Notes: generated from the sequence alone by a model not told the origin. DNA of 50,427 bases from Peptococcaceae bacterium (GCA_009782825.1 WRII01000015.1:1-50427); one strand, 5' to 3'. Numbered from the stretch's first letter, positions 22,024 through 31,037 are shown. A program made the numbers and translations.

Positions 22024-22365
22024 ATGGCAACCTACAAACAACCGTGTCTCCATTGCGGCGCCATGATTGAGCGGGACAGCCGCATTTGCCCTCAATGTCA
22101 CAGCCTTAGCCCTTACGGCTACCGCTGCCCCACCTGCCTGCGGACAATACAAAAAGGACAACAAGTTTGCTCCGGGTGCAGGCGCACCCTTTACGTTCCC
22201 TGCCCCACTTGCAAAAACATGACCTTCACAGGCGAGCGATGCGACTTCTGCGGCCAGGGCCTCATGGTTCACTGCACTGACTCCCGCTGCGGCAATCTAC
22301 AGTTCTTTGAAAACATGTACTGTACAGACTGCGGCAAAAAAATAAACAAAAATATAGGAGGGTAA
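22024..22365 (+). CDS. multi-zinc-ribbon small protein
   Basis: 113 residues with nine CxxC-type knuckles (CLHCG, CPQCH, CPTCL, CSGCR, CPTCK, CDFCG, CTDCG and two imperfect ones), i.e. about four stacked zinc ribbons and little else. A good GAAAGGGG site precedes it. Proteins of this make-up are often scaffolds or adaptors; no partner is known here. The next gene starts 4 bp after its stop. Confidence 0.7.
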   Translation: MATYKQPCLHCGAMIERDSRICPQCHSLSPYGYRCPTCLRTIQKGQQVCSGCRRTLYVPCPTCKNMTFTGERCDFCGQGLMVHCTDSRCGNLQFFENMYCTDCGKKINKNIGG

Positions 22366-22369
22366 AACC

Positions 22370-23134
22370 ATGCTTCGTGCCTTCACACGCAACTCCCGCG
22401 ATGAGTCTTCAGAAGCAGGATTCCAATTCACCTTTTTCTGCGACAACTGCAACGACGGGTACAAATCCAGCTTCATTGCCTCCACAACCTATAAAAAAAA
22501 GAAGGGCAGCCAGCTGTTGAGCCGAGGCATCGGCATCGCCGGAAGCTTCTTGGGCGGTCAAGCGCGCAGCATCGGCCATTCCGTAGAACGCGGCGGTACA
22601 CTCCTGTCCGGTCACTTTGAAAGCAGAAGCCCCGAGTGGCAAAAAGAACATGAGAAAGCTTTTGACCGCGCCCAGAACGAAGCCCAGCAGCATTTTCACC
22701 GCTGTCCCAACTGCAATAAGTATGTTTGCGACCAGTGCTTAAACGAAGACGCCGGACTTTGCACCAACTGCGCCCCCCGGCAGGAAGTCTATGTGGCTCA
22801 AGCCCACGCCCAAGCCATGAAGCGCAATATCTCCGACGCTGCCGCAGCCGCCACCGTATGGCAGGGCGAAATCGAACGCAAAACCACCCTATGCCCCTCC
22901 TGTGGTAAACCGGCGGGAACCGGGAAGTTCTGCAACAACTGCGGCTCCAGCATGGAACTGAAAGAATGCCCCCAGTGCGGCACAAAAAATTCACAATCCG
23001 TCCGCTTCTGCAACACCTGCGGCCAGAATCTGCAGCAAGCTGCCCCGGCGCCGACCTCCCAATGTTCCGGCTGCGGGGCTGATAACCCGCCCGGCACCAG
23101 ATTCTGCGGCGGGTGCGGTCAGAAGCTGGGATAA
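22370..23134 (+). CDS. zinc-ribbon protein with glycine-rich middle
   Basis: 254 residues. An N-terminal CDNCNDGY knuckle, a basic glycine-rich stretch (GSQLLSRGIGIAGSFLGG), a CPNCNKYVCDQC...CTNC finger, an Ala/Gln helical segment, and three C-terminal ribbons (CPSCG, CPQCG, CSGCG). Strong AGGAGGG start site. Cytoplasmic by appearance. With the two genes before it, it forms a small operon of zinc-ribbon proteins of unknown role. Confidence 0.7.
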   Translation: MLRAFTRNSRDESSEAGFQFTFFCDNCNDGYKSSFIASTTYKKKKGSQLLSRGIGIAGSFLGGQARSIGHSVERGGTLLSGHFESRSPEWQKEHEKAFDRAQNEAQQHFHRCPNCNKYVCDQCLNEDAGLCTNCAPRQEVYVAQAHAQAMKRNISDAAAAATVWQGEIERKTTLCPSCGKPAGTGKFCNNCGSSMELKECPQCGTKNSQSVRFCNTCGQNLQQAAPAPTSQCSGCGADNPPGTRFCGGCGQKLG

Positions 23135-23146
23135 CCCCTTAGGATT

Positions 23147-23752
23147 ATGAAAATATCAGAAACACAAGAGCCCCTCCCCGGCACACCCAACGGAGATCTT
23201 TCCCCTGAAGCAGCTTCACGCATCACTTCATTTGATCCTGTCGTTTCCGCAGAGAGTCAAATTCTTATTCTCGGCTCAATCCCCGGCGAAGCTTCATTGC
23301 GGGCTCACGAATACTATGCTCACCCGCGCAACGCCTTTTGGTCCATTCTCTATGCCGTATGGGCGGAAGAAACTTGCGAACCCCCGCCTCTGGTTCCTGC
23401 TGCCCAGCCGTCTTGGCCCCTGGGCAGCCCTCTGCCCCCTTACCAGGAACGCCTGTCTTTCTTGCTGTCCCAAGGTCTGGCCCTTTGGGATGTCATCGCT
23501 GCCTGCAGGCGAACAGGCAGCCTGGACAGCGCCGTACACTCCGTGGAGATTCAGCCTTTTGACACCTTTTTTGCCACATATCCGAATATAAGAAAAATTC
23601 TGTTCAACGGGCGCAAAGCCCATGACCTCTTCTCCCGTCAGCACGGATTAACTGGCGGAAAAATTTATCATCTTATGCCGTCCACCAGCCCCGCACACGC
23701 AAGCTTATCTTTTGCTCAAAAACTTGCTCTCTGGAGAGAGGCTCTTCTTTGA
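23147..23752 (+). CDS. DNA-deoxyinosine (hypoxanthine-DNA) glycosylase, uracil-DNA glycosylase superfamily
   Basis: 201 residues. ILILGSIPGEASLRAHEYYA followed by HPRNAFWSIL is the signature of family 6 (HDG) enzymes. The SLDSAVHSVEIQPFDTFFAT segment and LPSTSPAHA-like MPSTSPAHA near the C-terminus are also typical. It should remove deaminated adenine from DNA. It starts 12 bp after the zinc-ribbon operon, with a weak ribosome site, so it may be read from the same message. A 35-residue acidic lead precedes the fold. Confidence 0.88.
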   Translation: MKISETQEPLPGTPNGDLSPEAASRITSFDPVVSAESQILILGSIPGEASLRAHEYYAHPRNAFWSILYAVWAEETCEPPPLVPAAQPSWPLGSPLPPYQERLSFLLSQGLALWDVIAACRRTGSLDSAVHSVEIQPFDTFFATYPNIRKILFNGRKAHDLFSRQHGLTGGKIYHLMPSTSPAHASLSFAQKLALWREALL

Positions 23753-23855
23753 TTTTCTCTTCGCTGTGTGGTATCTTGAAGGTATACAGTTTATGACAAG
23801 CTGATCGTCTCTTTCAGCAGTATGATGACTCTATAGGTGAAAGGAGATTACCCTC

Positions 23856-24737
23856 ATGACAAGAAAACCTTTATTTATCGGCTCCGCTGTTGCTCTTGTA
23901 ACACCCTTTACCAAGGACGGTGTTGAATACAATAAGTTGGCGGAACTGATAGAGTTCCAAATCCAAAACCAAACCGACGCCCTTGTGATATGCGGCACCA
24001 CCGGCGAAGCCTCAACAATGCATGACGACGAACATATCGCTGTGATTAAGTTCGCTGTAGACAAAATCAACAAGCGCGTCCCCGTCATTGCCGGCGCCGG
24101 AAGCAACGATACCCGTCATGCCATTAAACTCTCCCAAGCCGCCGAGGCCGCCGGAGCCGATGCGATTCTTTCGGTGACCCCTTATTACAACAAAACAACA
24201 CAAAAAGGACTTTACGAGCATTTTAAGCAGATAGCTCAGAATATCCGCATCCCCATTGTCATTTACAATGTCCCTTCCCGAACCAATCTCAACATTGATC
24301 CCTCCACCTTGAAAGCTCTCTCCGCCATCGAAAATATTACCGCTATGAAAGAGTGCAACCTCTCTCAGGTCGGAGATGTGATCAACGCATGCGCCGAAGA
24401 TTTTACCGTGTACTCCGGAGACGACAACATCATCTTACCCATGCTCGCTCTCGGAGGCAAAGGAGTTATCTCCACCATGGGCAACATCATTCCCAAGGAC
24501 GTCCATGATCTCGCAGCTCACTTCTTCGCCGGAGACATTGAGTCAGCAAGGAAAATTCAGCTGGGCACATTAAACCTTATCAAATCTCTGTTCACCGAGG
24601 TGAACCCCATTCCCTTAAAAGCCGCCATGAACCTCCTCGGCAAAGATGTCGGTTCCTGCCGTATGCCTCTTGTGGACATCAGTGAACCTCATTTGGAATT
24701 TCTGAAACAGGAACTGCAGGCTTACGGGCTTATGTGA
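23856..24737 (+). CDS. dapA: 4-hydroxy-tetrahydrodipicolinate synthase
   Basis: 293 residues of the DapA aldolase barrel. GSAVALVTPF, GTTGEASTM, VTPYYNKTTQ, IYNVPSRTN (catalytic Tyr) and ITAMKEC with the Schiff-base lysine. It condenses pyruvate and aspartate semialdehyde, the first step to lysine and diaminopimelate. AAAGGAG precedes the ATG. No lysine riboswitch was seen in the 100-bp leader. A strong hairpin closes the gene. Confidence 0.96.
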   Translation: MTRKPLFIGSAVALVTPFTKDGVEYNKLAELIEFQIQNQTDALVICGTTGEASTMHDDEHIAVIKFAVDKINKRVPVIAGAGSNDTRHAIKLSQAAEAAGADAILSVTPYYNKTTQKGLYEHFKQIAQNIRIPIVIYNVPSRTNLNIDPSTLKALSAIENITAMKECNLSQVGDVINACAEDFTVYSGDDNIILPMLALGGKGVISTMGNIIPKDVHDLAAHFFAGDIESARKIQLGTLNLIKSLFTEVNPIPLKAAMNLLGKDVGSCRMPLVDISEPHLEFLKQELQAYGLM

Positions 24738-24771
24738 AGTGACGGGGACATCACGTTTCATCCCGTATACA

Positions 24772-24838
24772 ATCCTATCTGCATACACCAAAAACGGCGG
24801 CATGGTTTGCCGCCGTTTTTGGTGTATGCAGATGGGAT
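24772..24838. terminator. long bidirectional terminator hairpin between dapA and hppA
   Basis: Arms 24779-24802 and 24808-24831 are 24-bp perfect complements around a five-base loop. The pairing continues outward to 24772/24838 with one G-U pair. A GC block next to A5/T5 within the stem makes it symmetrical, suiting both converging genes. Confidence 0.75.
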
Positions 24839-24865
24839 ATGGGATACTTGCCGTCGTAGCCCGCA

Positions 24866-26965
24866 TTAGAAAAACAGAAACGGAGCCAAAATAAGCGAAA
24901 TCGTCCCCATGACCTTGATGAGCGCGTTCAGCGACGGCCCTGCCGTATCCTTACAGGGATCACCGACAGTATCGCCAATAACCGCAGCCGCGTGGGTATC
25001 CGTGCCCTTTCCACCCAGATTCCCTTCTTCAATATACTTTTTGGCATTATCCCATGCCCCGCCGGAATTCGCCATGAAAATCGCCATCAGGAACCCGGCC
25101 ACAGTCCCGCCGGCCAGCATACCCGCCAAAGCCATCTTGCCCAGGAGAAAGCCCACCGCAATAGGCGTTCCCACCGCCAGAAGCCCCGGAATAATCATCT
25201 CACGAATAGCCGCCCGTGTAGAAATATCCACACAAGCCGCATAGTCAGGCTTCGCCTTCCCTTCCATAAGTCCGGTTATTTCCCGGAACTGGCGGCGCAC
25301 TTCGCCAATCATCTTGAAGGCAGCTCTGCTGACAGCCTGCATGCAAAAGGCACAAAACAGGAAAGGCAGCGCCGCGCCAATAAACACCCCAATAATCGTC
25401 TTGGGCATGAGAATATCGATACTCTCCAATCCCGACAATGTGGCAAAAGCGTGAAACAACGCCAGGGCTGTTATCGCCGCCGATCCAATCGCAAAGCCCT
25501 TAGCCACCGCCGCCGTGGTGTTGCCCACAGCATCCAGTTTGTCCGTAGTTTTGCGAACCTCGGGCTCCAGCTCAGCCATTTCCGCAATACCTCCGGCATT
25601 ATCAGCCACCGGCCCGAAAGAATCAATAGCCACAATAATCCCCGCCGTAGACAGCATCGCCATAGCCGCAATCGCGATACCATAGATACCGGCAGCTTGA
25701 TAGGCGCCAAACGTAGCGGCACAAATTGTCAGTACCGGAAGAGCCGTACTCTTCAGCCCCACAGACAAACCCGTAATAATATTGGTGGCCGCACCCGTTT
25801 CCGATGCCTTAACAATAGATTGTGTCGGCCCCCTTTTATTCGACGTAAAGTGTTCGGTAATGAGTCCGATCAAAATATTAACTGCCAGACCGCACAAGAC
25901 AGCAATAAAGACCCGCACAGGCGTCAGAACCAGGTCTGAGCCCGGAACCACCTGTCCATCTGGAGGCAGCATCCAAAAAACAAGACCCAAGGAAGCAAGA
26001 GCCGTTAAAATATTTGTTCCCCAAAGGCCTTTGTTGAGAGCCATTTGCGGATTCGCTTTCTCCCCTGTCCGCACCAGAAAACAAGAAACAATAGAACTGA
26101 GAAGCCCGGCAACCCCTATCATAATGAACAGGCCCGCGCCCTGCCAATGGTCTTGAAAAATCGTATATCCAATCAACATTCCCGCGATGGCCGTAGCCGC
26201 ATAAGACTCAAACAGGTCTGCCCCCATCCCGGCAGTATCTCCCACATTGTCCCCCACATTGTCGGCGATCACAGCCGGATTGCGCGGGTCATCCTCAGGA
26301 ATACCCGCCTCAACCTTCCCCACAAGATCCGCTCCCACATCGGCTGCTTTGGTGTAAATCCCGCCGCCCACACGGGCAAACAACGCAATGGCGCTGGCGC
26401 CAAAAGCAAAGGAATTGATAGTTTCCGCATCCCCGAAAATGATAAATAAGCCTGCCACACCAAGGAGCCCCAAGGCCGCAACAGCCAACCCCATAACAGC
26501 CCCGCCCCGGAAAGAAATCCCCAGAGCCTTATTCAAGCTTGTCCGCGCCGCCTCCGTCGTACGACAATTGGCGCGGGTTGTGATGCTCATCCCCACATAA
26601 CCGGCCACCGCCGACAACACCGCTCCCACGAGAAACGAAATCGCCGTTTGAAACCCTAACAGCCACCGCGCTCCTGACCAGGCCTCCGCCATAGATCCAT
26701 CCGGCCCGGCCGTCCCGGCTTTCATAAGCAGCAACGCCGCAAAAATAACAACAACAAAAGGAATCAGTGTCCGGTACTGACGATTCAGATAAGCCATAGC
26801 CCCTTCCTGAATCGCTTTGGAAATCTCCTGCATCTTTTTGTTCCCGGCGTTTTCCTTAAGAACGCTGAACACGAAATAGACCGCCACCAGCAGGCCCACC
26901 ACACCGGCTGCTATTCCCCAAAAGGGAATACCTTCGAAAGATATGCTCGCATAATCCAAACCCAT
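24866..26965 (-). CDS. hppA: membrane-bound, K+-dependent-type proton/sodium-pumping pyrophosphatase
   Basis: 699 residues, many membrane helices. The catalytic loop DDPRNPAVIADNVGDNVGDT and the second acidic site NSGGAWDNAKKYIE...GDTVGDPCKDTAGPS are intact. GNTTAAVAKGFAIGSA has Ala, not Lys, at the position that separates K+-dependent from K+-independent enzymes. It couples PPi hydrolysis to ion export; Na+ against H+ cannot be decided by eye. AGGAGG lies 11 bases before ATG. Confidence 0.96.
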   Translation of the reverse strand: MGLDYASISFEGIPFWGIAAGVVGLLVAVYFVFSVLKENAGNKKMQEISKAIQEGAMAYLNRQYRTLIPFVVVIFAALLLMKAGTAGPDGSMAEAWSGARWLLGFQTAISFLVGAVLSAVAGYVGMSITTRANCRTTEAARTSLNKALGISFRGGAVMGLAVAALGLLGVAGLFIIFGDAETINSFAFGASAIALFARVGGGIYTKAADVGADLVGKVEAGIPEDDPRNPAVIADNVGDNVGDTAGMGADLFESYAATAIAGMLIGYTIFQDHWQGAGLFIMIGVAGLLSSIVSCFLVRTGEKANPQMALNKGLWGTNILTALASLGLVFWMLPPDGQVVPGSDLVLTPVRVFIAVLCGLAVNILIGLITEHFTSNKRGPTQSIVKASETGAATNIITGLSVGLKSTALPVLTICAATFGAYQAAGIYGIAIAAMAMLSTAGIIVAIDSFGPVADNAGGIAEMAELEPEVRKTTDKLDAVGNTTAAVAKGFAIGSAAITALALFHAFATLSGLESIDILMPKTIIGVFIGAALPFLFCAFCMQAVSRAAFKMIGEVRRQFREITGLMEGKAKPDYAACVDISTRAAIREMIIPGLLAVGTPIAVGFLLGKMALAGMLAGGTVAGFLMAIFMANSGGAWDNAKKYIEEGNLGGKGTDTHAAAVIGDTVGDPCKDTAGPSLNALIKVMGTISLILAPFLFF

Positions 26966-27032
26966 ACCCTAACCAACCTCCTAAACATCATAGAATGTCC
27001 TTATGTTCTCATCCTAAACCAAAAGCCGACGT

Positions 27033-27066
27033 CTTAGGGATTGGCGAAGAATAAAGAACCCCTAAG
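27033..27066 (-). terminator. hairpin between secG and hppA
   Basis: CTTAGGG pairs with CCCTAAG and the pairing extends by three more pairs including one G-U, around a 14-base loop. No long T run follows on the minus strand, so it could be an attenuator, a processing site or part of the hppA leader. Confidence 0.35.
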
Positions 27067-27139
27067 CGCCGTCAGTCCTTGGATATCCGTCAAAATCCCC
27101 GTGTGTCTTTCTTCCTCATACGAATATGTTCACCCATAC

Positions 27140-27406
27140 TCAGGCGCCCGACGCTCTTGCTGCAAAATAGCTCAACCCCAAGGCACTCACCAGAAAGAGA
27201 ACAGCACACACAATACTCAGCTTCGATAAAAAAGCGTCCATCCCCTTAGCTTTCTTGCTGCCAAAGAGCTGTTCGCCTGCTCCGGCAATACTGCCCAACC
27301 CCGCGGACTTTCCGGATTGCAGCAACACCGTTGCAATCAAGCCGAGGGAAGCAATCGAAAGAAGAACCACACAAATAATCTCCATAATCCCCATAGTTTC
27401 ATTCAC
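27140..27406 (-). CDS. secG: preprotein translocase subunit SecG
   Basis: 88 residues, two membrane helices (IICVVLLSIASLGLIATVLL and LSIVCAVLFLVSALGLSYFA) joined by LQSGKSAGLGSIAGAGEQLF, the SecG signature. It assists the SecYE channel. The start appears to be GTG 27406 behind GAGGAGAGG; ATG at residue 5 is an alternative. Confidence 0.92.
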   Translation of the reverse strand: MNETMGIMEIICVVLLSIASLGLIATVLLQSGKSAGLGSIAGAGEQLFGSKKAKGMDAFLSKLSIVCAVLFLVSALGLSYFAARASGA

Positions 27407-27531
27407 CCCTCTCCTCAGATAGGTTTTGTTAAATTACCCCGATAAATACGCACTCCAAAAGAACAGATTCATTCTATCACAGCTCATCGAAGTGCGCAAG
27501 AATCAAGAACAATTCAACACAATTTAACACT

Positions 27532-29277
27532 TCACCCATCGAACGCCAGCTGTAAGCGGGAATCAGCTTCACAGATCCGTGTCCTAACGCCGCGAATTTT
27601 GCAGTCTTTCATGGACGTCAGCACCAAGCTCACATGCTGGCGAGGGACATCGACGAAAGATCTTTTCTCAGTGACAGAGATTTTCCCAATTGATTTTCCC
27701 GACAGTCCTGTTTCGCCGGCAATGGCCCCGACAATATGACTGGCGCTCACTTTATGAGAACTGCCCACATTGAGGGCCAGGCGTACCATATCCTCACGTC
27801 TCTTCGGCCCCATCCACATGTTCGGGCCAGAAGCGTCCGACCCAGAAGGTATTTTTCTCGCATTTTTCGCGCCCTGTTCGCTGCCGCCCCCTTGGAAAGA
27901 GCCTTGCTGGTCATAGGAAACCTCATATTTCAAAGGCTTCCTGGCTTGCCGGCGGGAGGCCGACACCATGTTCATCAGAGCACAGGCCACTTCTACTGAG
28001 GTAAACCCATCCTGTATCAGCTGATCCACCATACGGGCGTCCTCAAGCAGAGTTGGCGACGTGAGCTCACTGCGGATATCCTCAAACAGCCGCCTCTCAC
28101 GATTCGCTTCGATGTCACGGCCCGATGGCAGAGATTTTCTCTGAATTCTCGCCTTAGTAAAGTTCTGAATATTGCGCAGTTCGTACATTTGTTTACGCCC
28201 CACAGTCAGCGTAAAAGCGCGCCCATTTTTACCTGCCCGGCCTGTCCTGCCAATCCTGTGCACATAATATTCTACGTCGGTAGGAATATCGTAATTAAAA
28301 ACCGCCTCCACATCATCCACATCGATGCCCCGGGCCGCCACATCCGTGGCCACCAAAATAGCCACGATCCCTCTCTTAAAACTGTTCATAACCTGAGTTC
28401 GCGCTGTCTGGCGCATATCGCCGTGCAGACCCGCCACCAAATAGCCGCGCATCTGGAGTTCCGAGACGAGCTCATCCACCTGACGCTTCGTGTTGCAAAA
28501 GATCATAGAGCGTTTAGGGGTGTGGGATTCGAGGAGGCGGCACATGGCATCAGCTTTTCCGCCGAAAGGCACCTCATAGTAGTACTGTTCAATGCTGGGA
28601 ACCGTCAGCTGCTGACGTACCACCTTGATCATTTCCGGGTTTTTCTGGTAGTGGTGAGTAATCGCCACAATGGCCGGCGGCATCGTCGCTGAGAAAAGCG
28701 CTGTCTGGCGCTCCTTGGGTACGCTCTCCAAAATGGTTTCTACGTCCTCCCGAAATCCCATGTTGAGCATTTCGTCAGCTTCATCCAAAACCACCATCTT
28801 GAGCTCATGGAGCTTGAGGGTGTTGCGCCGCATATGATCCATAACGCGCCCAGGCGTTCCAATCACAATATGGGCTCCATAGTCCAGGAGCCGAAACTGG
28901 CGCTCAATCGCCTGGCCGCCGTAAATAGCGACAATGCGGATACCACGCCTGTATTTGGCAAAGCGGTTCATCTCTTCGCAGGCCTGCATCGCCAGCTCCC
29001 GGGTTGGACACAGCACGAGAACCTGAGGGTTCTTGCTGCGGGTTTTCCGGTCAATAGCTTCAATGGCCGGAATTCCGAAAGCCGCTGTTTTTCCCGTCCC
29101 TGTCTGGGAATACCCAATAATATCCTTGCCCTCCAGCATGAGGGGAATGCTTCCCGCTTGGATCTTCGTCGCTTCCTCAAAATCCATGTCATCCAAGGCT
29201 CGCAAAATGTCCTCGGAAATTCCCAGTGTCGAAAAATCCACGTTTTCTAAAGTGTTGTTCAATTTTGTGTTCTCCAT
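27532..29277 (-). CDS. DEAD-box RNA helicase with C-terminal DbpA-type RNA-binding domain
   Basis: 581 residues. Q motif TKIQAGSIPLM, motif I SQTGTGKTAAF, II VLDEADEML, III SATMP, VI HRIGRTGRAG. The last 80 residues (RLALNVGSSHKVSASHIVGA, then IGKISVTEKRSFVDVP) form the DbpA/YxiN RNA-binding fold, which in known members targets 23S rRNA. A linker of about 50 residues precedes it. Role: ribosome assembly or cold-tolerant RNA remodelling. Own promoter upstream with a leader of roughly 105 bases. Confidence 0.93.
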   Translation of the reverse strand: MENTKLNNTLENVDFSTLGISEDILRALDDMDFEEATKIQAGSIPLMLEGKDIIGYSQTGTGKTAAFGIPAIEAIDRKTRSKNPQVLVLCPTRELAMQACEEMNRFAKYRRGIRIVAIYGGQAIERQFRLLDYGAHIVIGTPGRVMDHMRRNTLKLHELKMVVLDEADEMLNMGFREDVETILESVPKERQTALFSATMPPAIVAITHHYQKNPEMIKVVRQQLTVPSIEQYYYEVPFGGKADAMCRLLESHTPKRSMIFCNTKRQVDELVSELQMRGYLVAGLHGDMRQTARTQVMNSFKRGIVAILVATDVAARGIDVDDVEAVFNYDIPTDVEYYVHRIGRTGRAGKNGRAFTLTVGRKQMYELRNIQNFTKARIQRKSLPSGRDIEANRERRLFEDIRSELTSPTLLEDARMVDQLIQDGFTSVEVACALMNMVSASRRQARKPLKYEVSYDQQGSFQGGGSEQGAKNARKIPSGSDASGPNMWMGPKRREDMVRLALNVGSSHKVSASHIVGAIAGETGLSGKSIGKISVTEKRSFVDVPRQHVSLVLTSMKDCKIRGVRTRICEADSRLQLAFDG

Positions 29278-29387
29278 AATGCCCTTTCTGCTTTTTTGTT
29301 TTTTGTCTCACATTTTAAGGGACCTCTATAACCCCATCGCACATTACAATTGCCATAGATTTGATTCCATCTATTTTGATTGACACC

Positions 29388-29415
29388 ATTCTATCGCATA
29401 ATTCAAAATCGTCAA
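29388..29415 (-). promoter_or_regulatory. promoter of the DEAD-box helicase gene
   Basis: Minus strand TTGACG, 16 bases, TAGAAT (5 of 6 to consensus). The leader contains a weak ATAGAT/ATCTAT hairpin at 29355-29374. A long leader is common for cold-inducible helicase genes, but nothing more specific is visible. Confidence 0.5.
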
Positions 29416-29475
29416 AGCGAAGTCCCATTGAAATAGTATATACCTTAAGGCAGGGACTTGTCAAATTTTCCAGTT

Positions 29476-29529
29476 TTTGTGTTTTTGTGTATGTGTATGT
29501 GTATGTGTATGTGTGTGTGTATGTGTGTT
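29476..29529. repeat. GT-rich microsatellite, about GTGTAT x6
   Basis: Alternating purine-pyrimidine tract (gtgtat/gtgtgt units) immediately before the stop of the minus-strand G5 gene and after the helicase promoter. It is a candidate for length variation by slippage and for Z-DNA. Confidence 0.75.
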
Positions 29530-29533
29530 TACA

Positions 29534-30760
29534 TCAATACCAGCCGTTTTTTACCCAGAAATTATACGCGGCCTGAACCGAGCTATATCGTCCATTGATA
29601 TATCCAAGCATGGCTTCGAGCTGTACGGCGTAAGGATCCGGCTGTTGGAGCGTCTCCTCGTAGCTCATCCCGACATACGTTTGATAGTGACTCTCCTGCA
29701 GCTGGCCTATTCCTTTATATTTTCCATTTGTGGCATGTACATTTCCGCCGCTCTCGCGCTTGATGATGTATTCGAGCATTTCCATATCGCTTTTGCCCAA
29801 ATTTTGGCCGGAAGCAGACACAAACGCGGGTTTAGTTCCTTGCAGAATAATTTCGGGAACAGGGTCTTTTATGACAGTTTCCTCAAGGATGGTTTTTTCA
29901 ATAAAATCCCCATTTTTTAAAGTAAAGCCGTACGTGACATCCTTAGATCCTTTTGCCCCCTCCTGTTGAGTCTCGACGGTGTCTAAGGGAATAGTGTCGT
30001 CTTTTTTCGTTTCCGTTGGAAAGTCGATATCTTCGGTACCCTTGCAGACTCCTTCTATAATCACATTGAGATGTTGTCCGTCAATCAGAGCTTGCTTAGC
30101 CTCATCTTTATTCTGAATCTCTGAGGCGGGAACCCTTGTCTTAATAACCTCAACGTCTTCTTCGTAAGTAACCGAGGAAACACTGAGCACATCACTGTCA
30201 GCGAGATCGGTATAATATTCTGTTAATTCATCCAGCACAGCTTGGGCTTCTGTTTTGTCGGCTAAGACAATGTCTGCCTGCCCATTGATGCTGATCCCAT
30301 ATTTGTCATTGAGGGAACCGGCAAACACAAACATAGTCACCATACACGCCCAAAAAACTAATGTCATAGCCACGGAAAAGCCAATAATCAGAACCTGTCG
30401 CTTTTTGCTTGCAACAGGTGGCTGTGTTGACCTGAGTGAATGCGGCGACTCGAGTGGGTGTGTTGGCTTGAGTGGTTGTGTTGACTCGAGTAACTGTTTC
30501 GGCTTGAGCGACTGCGTTGGCTTGAGCGACTGCGTCGGCTTGAGCAAGGTTTTCTTTAGGTTCTGTGAAGGTATACGCGCCCACCCGTCATTGTGATTAT
30601 TTTCGTTATATGTTCCTTGTTCTCTGTGACAGGGTTGTGAGTGAGGACGTTGCGGTATGGTGTGAACTTTTGATCTGCTGTGAGTTGTTGGTATGGTGTG
30701 AACTCTTGATCTGCTGTGAATGGTTGGTCTGCTGTATACATGCTTTTCTGTATCGAACAC
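29534..30760 (-). CDS. membrane-anchored G5-domain protein with lysozyme-like C-terminus
   Basis: 408 residues. Residues 1-115 are low complexity, with 12-residue (VHTIPTTHSRSK) and 6-residue (LKPTQS) repeats. A membrane helix follows (VLIIGFSVAMTLVFWACMVT, about 120-145). The outside part has a G5 domain (about 230-315). The end, MLEYIIKRESGGNVHATNGK...GIGQLQESHYQTY...AYNFWVKNGWY, looks like the goose-lysozyme-type fold of transglycosylases, with Glu in KRESGG as probable acid. It likely trims peptidoglycan at the cell surface. Start GTG 30760 behind TAGGGGG. Confidence 0.75.
   Translation of the reverse strand: MFDTEKHVYSRPTIHSRSRVHTIPTTHSRSKVHTIPQRPHSQPCHREQGTYNENNHNDGWARIPSQNLKKTLLKPTQSLKPTQSLKPKQLLESTQPLKPTHPLESPHSLRSTQPPVASKKRQVLIIGFSVAMTLVFWACMVTMFVFAGSLNDKYGISINGQADIVLADKTEAQAVLDELTEYYTDLADSDVLSVSSVTYEEDVEVIKTRVPASEIQNKDEAKQALIDGQHLNVIIEGVCKGTEDIDFPTETKKDDTIPLDTVETQQEGAKGSKDVTYGFTLKNGDFIEKTILEETVIKDPVPEIILQGTKPAFVSASGQNLGKSDMEMLEYIIKRESGGNVHATNGKYKGIGQLQESHYQTYVGMSYEETLQQPDPYAVQLEAMLGYINGRYSSVQAAYNFWVKNGWY
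30425..30550. repeat. 18-bp in-frame tandem repeats in the G5 gene
   Basis: About seven diverged units of the type ggcttgagcgactgcgtt, coding the LKPTQS-like series. A second array at 30655-30726 has two 36-bp units (tatggtgtgaac...). Both unit lengths are multiples of three. Confidence 0.7.
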
Positions 30761-30840
30761 GACTACCCCCTACTTTGTGCATTTTTTGATTTGCTCTATA
30801 ATAATAACACATTTCGTTTGTTTTGTCTTAATAAATTGTG

Positions 30841-30868
30841 TTGCTATTCATCCGAAACGCGGTATAAT
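30841..30868 (+). promoter_or_regulatory. promoter upstream of the 31056 lipoprotein gene
   Basis: TTGCTA, 16 bases, TATAAT, followed by a second overlapping TATAAT-like word. It would give a leader of about 180 bases. The leader contains a possible nine-codon ORF starting at 30939 (MEVMTVSET) and the hairpin at 31016. Confidence 0.5.
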
Positions 30869-31015
30869 GTATAATATAATACTTTACAGTTCAGCATTGT
30901 CCGTGTAGGTTTAGTTTGCGCCATGATAGGGGTGTTGCAATGGAGGTTATGACAGTTTCGGAAACATAAGACCCGAATGCGCTTTTATGCACCTTGTGTA
31001 GTAAATCACTAAATA

Positions 31016-31037
31016 AGGGGCTGGCAAGCCAGTCCCT
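31016..31037 (+). promoter_or_regulatory. hairpin just before the lipoprotein ribosome site
   Basis: AGGGGCTGG pairs with CCAGTCCCT around CAAG (one G-U pair). GGGAGG, the ribosome site, follows within five bases. It may mask translation or end upstream transcripts. Confidence 0.4.

Noticed and set aside
23755-23855. possible lysine riboswitch before dapA
   Set aside because: Only 100 bases and none of the conserved lysine-box stems could be found.
24992-25939. 315-residue plus-strand open frame
   Set aside because: Lies antisense within hppA, is rich in Arg/His/Ser as expected for a shadow frame, and has no ribosome site.
30655-30726. 36-bp repeats considered as an operator array or iterons
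   Set aside because: They are in frame inside the N-terminus of the G5 gene and code for repeated residues.
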